A program made the translations under genes and the position numbers. A stretch of 64,000 nt of DNA from Massilia polaris (GTDB taxonomy: Bacteria > Pseudomonadota > Gammaproteobacteria > Burkholderiales > Burkholderiaceae_D): positions 1 to 64,000 of the forward strand of contig NZ_JABBGG010000002.1 in the NCBI RefSeq assembly GCF_012927275.1. The letters are read 5' to 3'. Under the pieces are notes generated by a model. It saw nothing but the letters and a program-made list of their open reading frames with translations. It made no database searches and was not told where the DNA came from. Positions 45,603 through 55,521 of the stretch are shown here, piece after piece (the first letter of the stretch is position 1; each line of letters opens with the position of its first letter).

Positions 45603-46928
45603 GTGGGTATTTTCTCCAGGTTCAAACGCAAGAACGAAGACGCCGGCGAGATTGCGCCGGCACCGGATACACGGCTGCGGGCTGGCGAACCGTCGCGCCT
45701 GCCGCAAGACAGCGAGGCCGAGCGCGCACGCCTGCGCGAGATCGCGCGCGCCACCGCCGCCAAGATCGACGCCATCGAATCGGCGATGGCCAACGACATC
45801 TTCAACACGCCGGAACCGGCCTGGGGCAGCGGCCCGCGCCGCCCGCTGACCAGCTTCCAGCAGGAACAAGGCGGGCCGGGCACCTTGCCGATGGTCGAAA
45901 TTCCCACCACCGAACTGCTTGGCGACGACGTGCTGCCCGACGCCCCGGTCGAGGCCCAGGCCGCGCCGGTGGTCGAGGAAAGCGCGATCCTGTACGCCAA
46001 CGGCCAGGCCGCGGCGGCCGAGCACATGCTGCGCGACAGCCTCGGCGAGGTCGGCCAGCTTGACCGCACCGTCTGGTGGATGCTGTTCGACCTGTACCAG
46101 GCCGGCAACCGCCCGCACGACTTCGACAACCTGGCGATCGATTACGCCAGCAGTTTCGAAACCTCGCCGCCGGCGTGGAATCCGCTGCTGCCGGCCGCAT
46201 CGGCAAGCAGCCAGCCCTATGCCGGTGTTACGCCGACTGAAGTGCTGGAAGGCACCCTCGATACCCACATCGCGCCGCAGCTGGAGCGCCTCGCGCAACT
46301 CGCCGCGCCTGGCAAGCCGCTGCGGCTTGAACTCGGACGCATCACGCAGCTCGCGCCCGACGGCTGCGACCTGCTGGCGCGCGCGCTGGCCGACCTGCAT
46401 GCACGCGGCAGCGAGCTGGTCGTCGCCGGCGCGGCGGAACTGGCGGCGCTGGCGCGGCAAAGCACGATCATCGGCCAGCGCGAGAGCAGCCCGGCGCCGT
46501 GGCTGTTGCTGCTGGCCCTGCTCCAGCTGCTGAACCGCGAGAAGGATTTTGAAGAGACCGCGATGGATTACTGCGTCACCTTCGAGGTCTCGCCGCCCTC
46601 CTTCGAAGCGCCCGGCAAGGTGGCCACGGCAACGAGTGCTCCGGCGAGCGTGGAACGGTTCATGTTGCCACCGATTATTGAAGGCGATAACGCGAAACTG
46701 TTCGGCGCGATCGAGGCGTACGCACAGGAAGGCGACAGCGTGCTGCTGGATTGTTCACGGCTGGCAAGGGTTGAATACAGCGCGGCGGTGGCGCTGCAGG
46801 CGCGCCTGCGTGGGCTGGCGGGCAGCGGCAAGAAGATCGAGATGCGCGATATGAACCATTTGGTGGCGGCCTTGTTCAAACTGCTGGGCTACGCCGGCGT
46901 CGTGCGGCTGTTCCCGCACAAGTATTAA
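45603..46928 (+). CDS. Protein with tandemly duplicated helical module plus STAS-like domain
   Basis: 441 residues from GTG 45603 with AGGGA upstream; no ATG fits. A basic N-terminus ([11 protein letters not shown]) and a coiled or linker region precede two copies of one unit. Copy 1: helical segment near 158-190 (WWMLFDLYQ to [10 protein letters not shown]), then a STAS-like domain near 205-285 ([19 protein letters not shown]). Copy 2: helical segment near 300-331 (WLLLLALLQ to [11 protein letters not shown]), then a second STAS-like domain near 350-441 ([20 protein letters not shown]). STAS domains bind nucleotides or partner kinases in anti-sigma antagonists. The family often sits between dksA and hslV in betaproteobacteria; its role is unknown. 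Confidence 0.83.
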   Translation: MGIFSRFKRKNEDAGEIAPAPDTRLRAGEPSRLPQDSEAERARLREIARATAAKIDAIESAMANDIFNTPEPAWGSGPRRPLTSFQQEQGGPGTLPMVEIPTTELLGDDVLPDAPVEAQAAPVVEESAILYANGQAAAAEHMLRDSLGEVGQLDRTVWWMLFDLYQAGNRPHDFDNLAIDYASSFETSPPAWNPLLPAASASSQPYAGVTPTEVLEGTLDTHIAPQLERLAQLAAPGKPLRLELGRITQLAPDGCDLLARALADLHARGSELVVAGAAELAALARQSTIIGQRESSPAPWLLLLALLQLLNREKDFEETAMDYCVTFEVSPPSFEAPGKVATATSAPASVERFMLPPIIEGDNAKLFGAIEAYAQEGDSVLLDCSRLARVEYSAAVALQARLRGLAGSGKKIEMRDMNHLVAALFKLLGYAGVVRLFPHKY

Positions 46929-46933
46929 ACCAA

Positions 46934-46961
46934 CTTGCAATTCGCCCGAGCATCCCCACTT
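46934..46961 (+). promoter_or_regulatory. Sigma-32-like heat-shock promoter of hslVU
   Basis: CTTGCAA (46934-46940; consensus CTTGAAA) and CCCCACTT (46954-46961; consensus CCCCATnT) are separated by 13 bases, the normal heat-shock promoter spacing. Transcription would start near 46968, about 20 bases before the hslV ATG. hslVU is a heat-shock operon in E. coli, so the position supports the assignment. Confidence 0.7.
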
Positions 46962-46990
46962 CTTGTGGGCTAGATAACTCAGAGGCTGAC

Positions 46991-47527
46991 ATGGAACAAT
47001 ATCACGGCACCACCATCCTGTGCGTACGGCGCGGCAGGCAAGTAGCGCTCGGCGGCGATGGCCAGGTGACTCTCGGCAACATCATCATGAAGGGTACCGC
47101 CCGCAAGGTGCGCAAGCTGTACCAGGGCAAAGTCCTGTGCGGCTTCGCCGGCGGCACCGCCGACGCGTTCACCCTGCTCGACCGTTTCGAAGGCAAGCTG
47201 GAAAAGCACCAGGGAAATCTGCTGCGCGCTTCGGTTGAACTGGCCAAGGACTGGCGCACCGACCGCATCCTGCGCCGCCTCGAGGCGATGCTGCTGGTGG
47301 CCGACGCCGAATCGACCCTGGTCATCACCGGTAACGGTGACGTGCTCGAACCCGAGGACGGCGTAGGCGCGATCGGCTCGGGCGGCAGCTACGCCCAGTC
47401 GGCCGCCAAGGCGCTGCAGGAAAACACCGATCTGTCGCCGGCCGAGATCGTGCACAAGTCGCTGACCATCGCCGGCCAGCTGTGCATCTACACCAACCTG
47501 AACCACATCGTTGAAACCCTGGACTAA
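46991..47527 (+). CDS. hslV: ATP-dependent protease subunit HslV
   Basis: 178 residues. Proteasome-like threonine peptidase of the HslUV complex. MEQYHG is removed to expose the N-terminal nucleophile Thr of [11 protein letters not shown]. The Gly-rich [12 protein letters not shown] and the [17 protein letters not shown] segments are diagnostic, and [15 protein letters not shown] is typical near the C-terminal half. Behind a sigma-32-like promoter and followed 20 bases later by hslU. Degrades misfolded proteins together with HslU. Confidence 0.98.
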   Translation: MEQYHGTTILCVRRGRQVALGGDGQVTLGNIIMKGTARKVRKLYQGKVLCGFAGGTADAFTLLDRFEGKLEKHQGNLLRASVELAKDWRTDRILRRLEAMLLVADAESTLVITGNGDVLEPEDGVGAIGSGGSYAQSAAKALQENTDLSPAEIVHKSLTIAGQLCIYTNLNHIVETLD

Positions 47528-47547
47528 ACATCGTGCCGAACTCAATC

Positions 47548-48888
47548 ATGAACATGACTCCCCCCGAAATCGTCTCGGAACTGGACAAGCACGTGGTCGG
47601 CCAGGGCAAGGCCAAGCGCGCGGTCGCGATCGCGCTGCGCAACCGCTGGCGCCGCCAGCAGGTCGCAGAGCCGCTGCGCCACGAGATCACGCCGAAGAAC
47701 ATCCTGATGATCGGCCCTACCGGCGTCGGCAAGACCGAGATCGCACGCCGCCTGGCGCGCCTTGCCGATGCGCCTTTCATCAAGATCGAGGCGACCAAGT
47801 TCACCGAGGTGGGCTACGTCGGCCGCGACGTCGACACCATCATCCGCGACCTGATCGACATCGGCGTCAAGCAGACCCGCGCCAGCGAAATGAAGAAGGT
47901 GCGCCAGCGCGCCGAGGAGGCGGCCGAAGACCGCATCCTCGACATCCTGGTGCCGCCGCCGCGCGACTTCGGTTTCAATGCCGGCGCAGCAAGCACCGCG
48001 CCGAAGGAAGGCGACAACACGCGCCAGACCTTCCGCAAGCGCCTGCGCGAAGGCTCGCTGGACGACCGCGAGATCGAGCTGGAGCTGGCCGAGGCCGCGC
48101 CGCAGATGGAAATCATGGCGCCGCCGGGCATGGAGGAAATGACCGAGCAGATCAAGTCGATGTTCTCCGGCATGGGTTCGGCGCGCAAGAAGCCGCGCAA
48201 GGTCAAGATCGCCGAGGCGATGAAACTGCTGGCCGAGGAAGAAGCGGCCAAGCTGGTCAACGACGACGAGATGAAGCAGAAGGCGATCGCCAACGTGGAG
48301 CAGAACGGCATCGTGTTCCTCGACGAGATCGACAAGATCGCCTCGCGTTCGGAAACCGGCGGCGCCGATGTCTCGCGCGCCGGCGTGCAGCGCGACCTGC
48401 TGCCGCTGGTCGAGGGCACCACGGTGAACACCAAGTACGGCATGATCCGCACCGACCATATCCTGTTCATCGCATCGGGCGCCTTCCACCTGGCCAAGCC
48501 GTCGGACCTGATCCCCGAGCTGCAGGGCCGCTTCCCGATCCGCGTCGAACTCGAGTCGCTGTCGATCGCCGATTTCGAGTGCATCCTGACCAGCACCGAC
48601 GCCTGCCTGACCACACAGTACGAAGCGCTGCTGGCCACCGAAGGCGTGACGATCGATTTCTCGCCGGAGGGCATCACGCGGCTGGCGGAGATCGCGTACT
48701 CGGTCAACGAGCGTACCGAAAACATCGGCGCGCGCCGCCTGTACACCGTGATGGAAAAGCTGCTGGAAGAGATTTCGTTCACCGCCAGCGACAACCACGG
48801 GCAAATGCTGACCATCGACGCGGCCTACGTCAACCAGCGGCTCGACAAGCTGGCCGACAACGAAGACCTGTCGCGCTACGTTCTTTAA
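47548..48888 (+). CDS. hslU: ATP-dependent protease ATPase subunit HslU
   Basis: 446 residues from ATG 47548 (MNMTPPEIV); a GTG at 47533 is an alternative and neither has a clear ribosome site, so coupling to hslV is likely. AAA+ unfoldase that feeds substrates to HslV. Features: [20 protein letters not shown] at the N-terminus, Walker [17 protein letters not shown] near 55-70, the pore motif GYVGRDVD near 86-93, an intermediate I-domain (about 110-240), Walker [12 protein letters not shown], and the C-terminal RYVL tail that docks into HslV. Complete and normal length. Confidence 0.97.
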   Translation: MNMTPPEIVSELDKHVVGQGKAKRAVAIALRNRWRRQQVAEPLRHEITPKNILMIGPTGVGKTEIARRLARLADAPFIKIEATKFTEVGYVGRDVDTIIRDLIDIGVKQTRASEMKKVRQRAEEAAEDRILDILVPPPRDFGFNAGAASTAPKEGDNTRQTFRKRLREGSLDDREIELELAEAAPQMEIMAPPGMEEMTEQIKSMFSGMGSARKKPRKVKIAEAMKLLAEEEAAKLVNDDEMKQKAIANVEQNGIVFLDEIDKIASRSETGGADVSRAGVQRDLLPLVEGTTVNTKYGMIRTDHILFIASGAFHLAKPSDLIPELQGRFPIRVELESLSIADFECILTSTDACLTTQYEALLATEGVTIDFSPEGITRLAEIAYSVNERTENIGARRLYTVMEKLLEEISFTASDNHGQMLTIDAAYVNQRLDKLADNEDLSRYVL

Positions 48889-48905
48889 CCGGAGGGAGGC
48901 GAGGC

Positions 48906-49106
48906 ATGGCGAACAAGGCGCTGGCGACACGTCAGAAGATGCGCGTGCGTATCGAACCGTCGCAGACGTTCGGCAAGCCCCGCAACCCGCTCGCGGCGCT
49001 GGCAAAGCAGCGCGCAGCCGGCGCCCACGCCAAGAGTAAATCCGCGCACCGCCAGGCTGAAAAGCGCGCACTCGAAAAAGCGAAGCTGAAACCGGACGAC
49101 GAGTAA
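48906..49106 (+). CDS. Small, strongly basic protein of unknown function
   Basis: 66 residues from ATG 48906, with a GGAGGGAGG ribosome site 8 bases upstream. It contains about 19 Lys/Arg (KALATRQKMRVRIEP; KSKSAHRQAEKRALEKAKLK) and few acidic residues until the last four. No family is recognised; the Lys/Ala content resembles nucleic-acid-binding or ribosome-associated proteins. It starts 18 bases after hslU, so is probably in the hslVU operon and may be heat-inducible. The long frame upstream in the same phase is a shadow of hslU. Confidence 0.7.
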   Translation: MANKALATRQKMRVRIEPSQTFGKPRNPLAALAKQRAAGAHAKSKSAHRQAEKRALEKAKLKPDDE

Positions 49107-49120
49107 GTCCGGCCGCCGGT

Positions 49121-49819
49121 TTATTGCGATACCGGCGCCGGTCCCGGCACGCCGACACTGCGCGTCGCCGGCGGCATCTGCAGCGGCGGTGCAGGCGGCG
49201 GCGTGGCGCCCTCACCCGGCCGCGCCATCGGAACTGGCGATGGCGGTTCGTCCGCAGGTCCTTGCGGCGGCGCCTGCTGCTCCTGCTGCTCCTGCTGCTC
49301 CTGCTGTTCCGGCGTCGGGCCCTGCTGCGGCATCGGGCGTGGCTGCGGCGTTGGCTGCCCCTGCTGCGGATAGGCCGGCGGCGCCGGAGCGTCCATCGGC
49401 AGCGGCGCAGCCATAGCGGCCGGCGGCTTGGCATCGACCGCCAGTTCGATCCGCTTCAGGATGCCGCCTTCCGACAGCATCACGTAACGCGGATGCACTT
49501 CCTTCACGATCACGCCCGCCGACAGCTCTTTCCCAACCGGGAAGGCCTTGGCCGGCTGCCCGTCCGCCACCAGGATGGCCACGCTGTTGCGGCCCGCGGC
49601 GACTACGCCGGTCAGCTGGTAGTTGGTCGCCACCGCGGCCATCGCCTGGCCGCCGAACAGTGTCGCGGCGGCGTCCACGGCCGGCTCCGGCACGGCGGCA
49701 AGCGGCGCGGCGGCCAGCGGCCGCTGTTCCGGCTTGTACAGCTGCAGGACCCAGTACGCGATCGCGGCCGACAGCGCCACGAGGGCCAGCAGGGTTAAAA
49801 GTAAGGGCATGCGCTTCAT
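49121..49819 (-). CDS. gspC: Type II secretion system protein C
   Basis: 232 residues from ATG 49819, with GAGGA upstream. Inner-membrane component linking the platform to the GspD secretin. One N-terminal transmembrane helix (LLLTLLALVALSAAIAYWVLQ) is followed by an HR domain near 62-130 (NYQLTGVVAAGRNSVAILVA; MLSEGGILKRIEL). The C-terminal 100 residues are Pro/Gln-rich with QEQ repeats instead of a PDZ or coiled-coil domain, a minimal type of GspC. It is the last gene of the leftward gsp operon, 11 bases after gspF. Its 3' end faces the small basic-protein gene. Confidence 0.85.
   Translation of the reverse strand: MKRMPLLLTLLALVALSAAIAYWVLQLYKPEQRPLAAAPLAAVPEPAVDAAATLFGGQAMAAVATNYQLTGVVAAGRNSVAILVADGQPAKAFPVGKELSAGVIVKEVHPRYVMLSEGGILKRIELAVDAKPPAAMAAPLPMDAPAPPAYPQQGQPTPQPRPMPQQGPTPEQQEQQEQQEQQAPPQGPADEPPSPVPMARPGEGATPPPAPPLQMPPATRSVGVPGPAPVSQ
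49274..49309. repeat. Four-copy 9-base tandem repeat inside gspC
   Basis: Three copies of CTGCTGCTC and one CTGCTGTTC lie back to back on the plus strand, encoding the QEQ-QEQ run of GspC. The unit is a multiple of three, so copy changes keep the frame and alter only linker length. Confidence 0.85.
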
Positions 49820-49830
49820 CAGGTTCCTCG

Positions 49831-51051
49831 TTACTGCACCAGCTGGTTGATTTCAATAATCGGCATCAGCACCGCGAGCACGATCAGCAGCACCACAATA
49901 CCCATCGCGACGATCAGCAGCGGCTCCAGCAGGCCGGCGATGGTCAGGGTGCGCCGCTCGACGTCGGCCTGCTGTGAAAGGGCGGCGCGGTCCAGCATGG
50001 CCGGCAGCTCGCCGGTGATCTCGCCGGCGCGGATCATGTGGATCAGCATCGGCGGGAAGTGCTTCTGCGCCGACAGCGCGCGCGCCAGGCTGACGCCTTC
50101 GCGGACACTGGCACTGGCCTGTTCGACCAGCTCCTTCATCGCCACGTTCGACAGCGTGTCGCGGCTGGTATCGAGCGCATGCAGGATCGGCACGCCCGAT
50201 CCGGTGGTGATGGCCAGCGTGCTGGCGAAGCGCGCCGTGTTCAGGCTGCGCTCGAACTTGCCGTAAATCGGCGCGGTCAGCAGCCAGGTATGCCAGCGCC
50301 GCTTCAGGTCCGGGTTCTGCAGTGCGCGCCGCCACATGAAGAACGCGCCGATCAGCGCCAGTGCGACGTAGATGCCGTAGCCGCGCACGAAGTTCGACAC
50401 GCCCAGCATCATGACTGTCAGCAGCGGCAGCTTCTGCTTGGTGTTGGCGAACACCGACACGATCTGCGGCACCACGTAGGTCAGCAGGAAGATGACGATC
50501 GCGAACGCCAGCACGGTGACGATGGCCGGATACAGGAAGGCCAGCCGCACCTTCTGCACCAGTGCGTTGCGGCGCTCGATGTAGTCGGCAAGGCGCGACA
50601 GCACGCGCGCCAGGTGGCCGATCTGCTCGCCGGACGCGACCAGCGCGCGGTAGATCTCGGCGAAGTCGCGCGGGTGGCGCGACAGCGCGTCGGAAAACGG
50701 CGCGCCGCCCATCACTTCGGAACGGATCGAGGCGATCAGGTCGCGCACGTAAGGGCGTTCGGCCTGCTCAAGCAAGGCAGTGAAGGCCTGCTCCAGCGGC
50801 AGCCCCGCTTCGAGCAGGCTGGCCAGCTGGCGCGTGAACAGCGCCAGTTCGACCTGCGACAGCTTCTCGCCGAAGCCGCGGCTTTTCGCCACCCCGCTGG
50901 CGTCCAGCTGGGCGGTGATGGCTTCGACGTTCAGCGGCGTCAGTCCCTGCAGCCGCAGGTCGGCGCGCGCCGAGCGCGGGCTGTCGGCGTTGACCACGCC
51001 CTTCCTGGTGGCGCCGGCGTCGTCGACGGCTTCGTAACGGAATGCTGGCAT
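49831..51051 (-). CDS. gspF: Type II secretion system inner-membrane platform protein F
   Basis: 406 residues. Polytopic core of the inner-membrane platform, contacting the GspE ATPase. N-terminal FRYEAVDDAGATRKG, then two repeated T2SF domains: FTRQLASLLEAGLPLEQAFTALL and RFASTLAITTGSGVPILHALDT. Transmembrane helices lie near 170-190, 220-240 and 375-400. It follows gspE by 10 bases, and gspC follows it. Confidence 0.96.
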   Translation of the reverse strand: MPAFRYEAVDDAGATRKGVVNADSPRSARADLRLQGLTPLNVEAITAQLDASGVAKSRGFGEKLSQVELALFTRQLASLLEAGLPLEQAFTALLEQAERPYVRDLIASIRSEVMGGAPFSDALSRHPRDFAEIYRALVASGEQIGHLARVLSRLADYIERRNALVQKVRLAFLYPAIVTVLAFAIVIFLLTYVVPQIVSVFANTKQKLPLLTVMMLGVSNFVRGYGIYVALALIGAFFMWRRALQNPDLKRRWHTWLLTAPIYGKFERSLNTARFASTLAITTGSGVPILHALDTSRDTLSNVAMKELVEQASASVREGVSLARALSAQKHFPPMLIHMIRAGEITGELPAMLDRAALSQQADVERRTLTIAGLLEPLLIVAMGIVVLLIVLAVLMPIIEINQLVQ

Positions 51052-51061
51052 CGTTGTCGGC

Positions 51062-52483
51062 CTAGTCCTTGGTCACGCGCAGGAGTTCCGCCTGGGTGGT
51101 GGTGCCGTCGCGCAGCCAGCGTTCGCCATCCTCGCGCATGGTCTTCATGCCCGCGCGCTGCGCGGCGGTGCGAATGTCCGCCTCGGATGCGCGGTTGTGG
51201 ACCTGCGCGCGGATTTCATCGTTCGTTTCGAGCAGCTCGTACACGCCGACCCGGCCCTGGTAGCCGGTCTGGCCGCACTTGTCGCAGCCGACCGCCTTGT
51301 AGAACTGGCCGTCCGGGACCTTGCAGTGCACGCACAGCTTGCGCACCAGGCGCTGCGCCATCACGCCAAGCAGCGACGACGACAGCAGGAACGGCTCGAT
51401 GCCCATGTCCAGCAGACGCGTGACGGCGGCGGCGGAATCGTTGGTGTGCAGGGTTGCCAGCACAAGGTGGCCGGTCAGCGAGGCCTGCACTGCGATCTGC
51501 GCGGTCTCGAGGTCGCGGATCTCGCCGATCATGATGACGTCCGGGTCCTGGCGCAAAATCGCGCGCAGGGCCTTGGCGAAGCTCATGTCGATGCGGGCGT
51601 TGACCTGGGTCTGGCCGACGCCGATCAGGTCGTACTCGATCGGGTCTTCGACGGTCAGGATGTTGGTGGTGCTCGCGTTCAGGCGCGACAGCGCCGCGTA
51701 CAGCGTGGTGGTTTTGCCGGAACCGGTCGGGCCGGTCACCAGCACGATGCCGTGCGGCTGCTTGATCAGGGTGTCGAACTGCGGCAGCAGATCCGCGCTC
51801 ATGCCCAGGTGCGACAGGTCGAGGCGGCCCGCTTCCTTGTCCAGCAGGCGCAGCACCGCGCGTTCGCCGTGGCCGGTCGGCAGCGTCGAGACGCGCACGT
51901 CGACCGGCTTGCCGCCGACGCGCAGGGTGATGCGGCCATCCTGCGGCAGGCGTTTTTCGGCGATGTCGAGCTGCGCCATGATCTTGATACGCGAGATCAG
52001 CGAGGCGTGGATGCCCTTGCGCGGACGGACGATGTCGCGCAGCGCGCCGTCGATGCGGAAGCGCACCACCGAGGTCTGTTCGAACGGCTCGATGTGGATA
52101 TCGGATGCGCCTTCGCGCAGCGACTGCGTCAGCAGCGCGTTGATCATGCGGATGACCGGCGCATCGTCGGACGACTCCAGCAGGTCTTCGATGGCCGGCA
52201 CGTCCTGCAGCAGCTTGGTCAGGTCGAGGTCGGCGTCGAATTCGTCGGCCACCTGCGAGGCGTCGCCGCCCGCGCTGGCGTAGGCGCCGGCAATCGCCGC
52301 TTCCAGTTCGGCGCGCGGCATCGAACGCAGCGCGATGCGGCCGAAGCGGCGCGACACCTCGGCGATGGCCGCCGGCGCGGTCGCGCCGGAGATCCAGACT
52401 TCCACCGGGTTGCCGTTATCGCCATCCGTACGCGCGAGCACGCCGAAGTCGCGGGCAAAAGCGTAAGGCAAAAGATTGTTCAT
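51062..52483 (-). CDS. gspE: Type II secretion system ATPase E
   Basis: 473 residues. Cytoplasmic hexameric ATPase that drives pseudopilus assembly. The N1E-like region (about 1-100) is followed by the secretion ATPase core: [11 protein letters not shown], Walker [16 protein letters not shown] near 248-262, Asp-box [10 protein letters not shown], Walker [13 protein letters not shown], and a His-box [12 protein letters not shown] zinc-binding tetra-Cys element ([13 protein letters not shown]) is intact. It lies 9 bases downstream of gspD. Confidence 0.97.
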   Translation of the reverse strand: MNNLLPYAFARDFGVLARTDGDNGNPVEVWISGATAPAAIAEVSRRFGRIALRSMPRAELEAAIAGAYASAGGDASQVADEFDADLDLTKLLQDVPAIEDLLESSDDAPVIRMINALLTQSLREGASDIHIEPFEQTSVVRFRIDGALRDIVRPRKGIHASLISRIKIMAQLDIAEKRLPQDGRITLRVGGKPVDVRVSTLPTGHGERAVLRLLDKEAGRLDLSHLGMSADLLPQFDTLIKQPHGIVLVTGPTGSGKTTTLYAALSRLNASTTNILTVEDPIEYDLIGVGQTQVNARIDMSFAKALRAILRQDPDVIMIGEIRDLETAQIAVQASLTGHLVLATLHTNDSAAAVTRLLDMGIEPFLLSSSLLGVMAQRLVRKLCVHCKVPDGQFYKAVGCDKCGQTGYQGRVGVYELLETNDEIRAQVHNRASEADIRTAAQRAGMKTMREDGERWLRDGTTTQAELLRVTKD

Positions 52484-52492
52484 CTCAATTCT

Positions 52493-54751
52493 CTATTTCT
52501 GTACCGGGGTGACTGGGCGGTATTTGGACGCATCCGGCGCGCCAGGCGTGGCAGGCGCCAGCGTGCTGCGCGGCTCGACCGGGACCAGCGCCGCAGGCGG
52601 ACGCACCGGCACTGGCGCCATCGCGCCGCCCAGCGGCGGCTGGCCCTTGACCAGCGGCGGCAGCACCGGCGTGCCGTAGTCAGGCAGCACCAGCGAGCCG
52701 GTTTCCGGCTGCGAGTTCACGCCTGCCGAACGCATGAAGTCGTAGCGATCGGTCGCAATGCTGTTGCTGTCTTCCTTGCTGCGCACGATGACCGGGCGCA
52801 GGAAAATCATCAGGTTGGTCTTGGTGCGCTGGCGGCTGCGGTACTTGAACAGGTTGCCCAGCACCGGGATGTCGCCCAGGCCGCGCACTTTTTCTTCGCT
52901 GTCGCTGGTGTCGTCCTTGATCAGGCCGCCGAGCACGATGATCTGGCCGTCGTCGGCGATCACGTTGTTCTCGATGATGCGGATGTTGGTCGTCACGCCC
53001 GAGGTGGCGGCCAGGCTGGTCGGGTCGACGTTCGAGTTCTCGCTGTAGATCGCCATCTTGATGGTGCCGCCTTCGGAAATCTGCGGGCGCACCTTGAGCG
53101 TGATGCCGACGTCGCGGCGGTCGATGGTCTGGAACGGGTTGCTGGCGGTGCCGCTGGCCGGCGTGGTGAACTGGCCGCTGATGATTGGGACGTTCTGGCC
53201 GACCTTGATGGTCGACAGTTCGTTGTCGAGCGTGAGCATGTTCGGCGTCGACAGGATATTGGCGTTGCCGTCGGTTTCAAGCGCGTGCGCCAGTGCGCCC
53301 AGGCCCAGCTGGCCGTTGATCTGCTTGAACAGGCCGATGGTCAGGCCCTTGGCGGTCGGCAGCGTGGGCGGATTGGCCAGCGCGCCGGCGGCGATCGACG
53401 TGATGTTGTTGGCGCCGCTGGTGAAGCCCTGCAGGCCGCCCACGCGGTAGCTGCTGTTCTCATTGCCCGACAGGCCGAGCCACTGCACGCCGAATTCCGC
53501 GGCCTTGGCCGAGTTGACTTCGACGATCAGCGATTCGATGTAGACCTGGGCGCGGCGCACGTCGAGCATGTCGATCACGGCGCGCAGGTTGCGGTAGACC
53601 GCGTCCGGCGCGGTGATGATCAGGGTGTTGGTCGATGCGTCGGCCTGGATGAAGCCGGCCCCGCCGCCGCCGGTCGCTTCGCCGACCTGCTGGCCGGGCG
53701 ACTGCGCGCCCAGCGAACTGACCTGGTTGCCCATCATGCCGCCGCCCTGGCCCTGTCCGCCGAAGCCGCCGCCGGCGACGCCGCCGCCGCTCGGTATGCT
53801 GCCGCCGGCCGTGCCCTGTCCTGGCTGCGATGCCGCCGAGACGTCGCCCGACACCACCGCGCGCAGGGTCTGCGCCAGCTTGGTGGCGTCGGCGTTCTTC
53901 AGGTAGACCACATGGACGTTGCCGGCCTGCGAGGTCGGCGCATCGAGCTTGGAAATCAGCGAACGCGCCAGGCGCGCACGCGCCTCGGACGGCGCGCGCA
54001 GGATCAGCGAATTGGTGCGCGGGTCGGCCACCACCGACACGCGGCCGGAGTCGCCGCCGGGGCCCGGTTCCATCAGTTTGTTGACCATCGCCGCCATGTC
54101 GCTGGCGATGCCGTTGCGGATCGGGATCACGTCGACGCCGGCGGCCACCGGCGCGTCGAGCGCGGCGATGATCTTGGACAAGCGGCGCAGGTTGTCGGCG
54201 TAATCGGTAATCACCAGGCTGTTGTTGCCCGGGTTGGCCATGATCGAATTGTTCGGCGAGATCAGCGGGCGCAGCACGGCGGTCAGGTTGGCCGCCGATT
54301 CGTAGCTGAGGTAGTAGATCTGGGTGGCGATCTGGTCGCCGCGCGCACGCACGCCGCGCACCCCGACCTGGGTCGGCGACGCCTGCAGCTTGGCTTCCGC
54401 TTCCGGCACCACCTTGGCGTAGCCGTCGCCGGTAACGACCGCGTAGCCTTGCAGGCGCAGCGCGGAGGTGAGCAGCGCGAACGCCTGCGACTTCGTGATC
54501 GACTTTTCCGACACCAGCGTCAAGGTGCCCTTGACGCGCGGATCGATGATGAAGGTCATGCCGGTGTAATGGCCCACCGCCTTGATCACCGACTCGATGT
54601 CGGCGCCGACGAAGTTGAGCGCGGCCTGGTCCTCTGTTTGCGCCCACGCGGGGCCGGCGCTGGTGACGACCGCGCAGCACAGCATGGCGCCGGCGACGAT
54701 GCGGCGCAGTGCCGGGGTGTGGTTGGTGCTGCCTGACATTGTTTTCATCAT
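52493..54751 (-). CDS. gspD: Type II secretion system secretin D
   Basis: 752 residues. Outer-membrane gate of the secretion system. A signal peptide (RIVAGAMLCCAVVTSAGPAWA) follows the start; the ATG overlaps the gspN stop by 4 bases. N0 to N3 domains run from about 40 to 440 (ALNFVGADIESVIKAVGHYT; FAKV; VHVVYLKNADATKLAQTLRA), with a Gly/Gln-rich loop near 310-350. The secretin barrel is about 450-690, with the VPIISGQF motif and VLGGLIKDD near its C-terminal end. A Pro-rich tail ends the protein. No lipobox is seen, so targeting may need a pilotin encoded elsewhere. Confidence 0.97.
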   Translation of the reverse strand: MMKTMSGSTNHTPALRRIVAGAMLCCAVVTSAGPAWAQTEDQAALNFVGADIESVIKAVGHYTGMTFIIDPRVKGTLTLVSEKSITKSQAFALLTSALRLQGYAVVTGDGYAKVVPEAEAKLQASPTQVGVRGVRARGDQIATQIYYLSYESAANLTAVLRPLISPNNSIMANPGNNSLVITDYADNLRRLSKIIAALDAPVAAGVDVIPIRNGIASDMAAMVNKLMEPGPGGDSGRVSVVADPRTNSLILRAPSEARARLARSLISKLDAPTSQAGNVHVVYLKNADATKLAQTLRAVVSGDVSAASQPGQGTAGGSIPSGGGVAGGGFGGQGQGGGMMGNQVSSLGAQSPGQQVGEATGGGGAGFIQADASTNTLIITAPDAVYRNLRAVIDMLDVRRAQVYIESLIVEVNSAKAAEFGVQWLGLSGNENSSYRVGGLQGFTSGANNITSIAAGALANPPTLPTAKGLTIGLFKQINGQLGLGALAHALETDGNANILSTPNMLTLDNELSTIKVGQNVPIISGQFTTPASGTASNPFQTIDRRDVGITLKVRPQISEGGTIKMAIYSENSNVDPTSLAATSGVTTNIRIIENNVIADDGQIIVLGGLIKDDTSDSEEKVRGLGDIPVLGNLFKYRSRQRTKTNLMIFLRPVIVRSKEDSNSIATDRYDFMRSAGVNSQPETGSLVLPDYGTPVLPPLVKGQPPLGGAMAPVPVRPPAALVPVEPRSTLAPATPGAPDASKYRPVTPVQK

Positions 54752-55521
54752 TTGAACTCTAACGCGATTATTTTCTTGCCGCCCACCATACGTCGTTGGC
54801 CCAGCAAGTTCAGGAGGTTGCCCAGCGTGTCTTCATACCCGGGGCCGGCTTCTGCCTGGCCGGAAAACTGCAGGCGCCCATTGTTCAGGACTCCCGTTCC
54901 GGACAACAACAGCGCACCGCGCACCGTTCTCAAATTCAATTGCGCCTGCTGGCCACGCCAGTCAAACGCAAGTTCATAACTTCCCAGCGGTTTAATGGGC
55001 GACATGCGCGAACCCATATCCTGCATCGAGAGCAATGTGCGACCATTGACGGACACGGCATTCCCTGCGCGCGCCAGCGACAGCGTGGTCCATGACAACT
55101 GCATCAAGCCGCTTGGCGCCAGCGTGTTCAGCGGCGCGCCCAGCCCGGCCAGCCCCGCGGCCGGCACCCGGATTGCCGCCGGACTCACCTGCCACTCCGA
55201 CCAGCTTCCGGTGACCTGCACCGGCTGCGTCAGCGCCTGCGGATTCTCCAGTTCCAGGTCCACCCGTCCGAACAGCACCAGCTTCGACAGGCGCCACGAG
55301 AAACGCCCTGGCAACAGCGGCGTCACCGAACCGCCCTGGCCCGGGGCGCCGCCGATGAACGCCGAACCGCGCCAAAGAGTACCTTGGGCATCCCCCAGAG
55401 TCAAACGTGCACCGGTCTGCTTTTCCACCATCGGTCCCAGCCAGGCGGCGGGGAAAAACAGCAGCACGGTCAAGCCGACCGCAACGGCGATCGCGAGCAG
55501 CCATAACACGGCCCGCTTCAT
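54748..55521 (-). CDS. gspN: Type II secretion system protein N
   Basis: 257 residues. Inner-membrane protein with one N-terminal helix (AVLWLLAIAVAVGLTVLLFF) and a periplasmic beta-rich domain (LTLGDAQGTLWRGSAFIGG; GRFSWRLSKLVLFGRVDLEL). Present in many but not all type II systems, sometimes replacing parts of GspC or GspM function. The start overlaps the gspM stop by 4 bases, and its own stop overlaps the gspD start, so the run is translationally coupled. Identified by order and layout more than by strong motifs. Confidence 0.88.
   Translation of the reverse strand: MKRAVLWLLAIAVAVGLTVLLFFPAAWLGPMVEKQTGARLTLGDAQGTLWRGSAFIGGAPGQGGSVTPLLPGRFSWRLSKLVLFGRVDLELENPQALTQPVQVTGSWSEWQVSPAAIRVPAAGLAGLGAPLNTLAPSGLMQLSWTTLSLARAGNAVSVNGRTLLSMQDMGSRMSPIKPLGSYELAFDWRGQQAQLNLRTVRGALLLSGTGVLNNGRLQFSGQAEAGPGYEDTLGNLLNLLGQRRMVGGKKIIALEFK

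Noticed and set aside
49274-49309. Tandem repeat as a CRISPR or regulatory repeat
   Set aside because: The 9-base units have no spacers and lie in frame inside gspC, encoding a Gln/Glu linker.
51197-54736. Open frame of 1179 codons on the plus strand opposite gspE and gspD
   Set aside because: It crosses two genes with complete functional motifs on the other strand. The Arg/His/Val-biased composition marks it as an antisense shadow.
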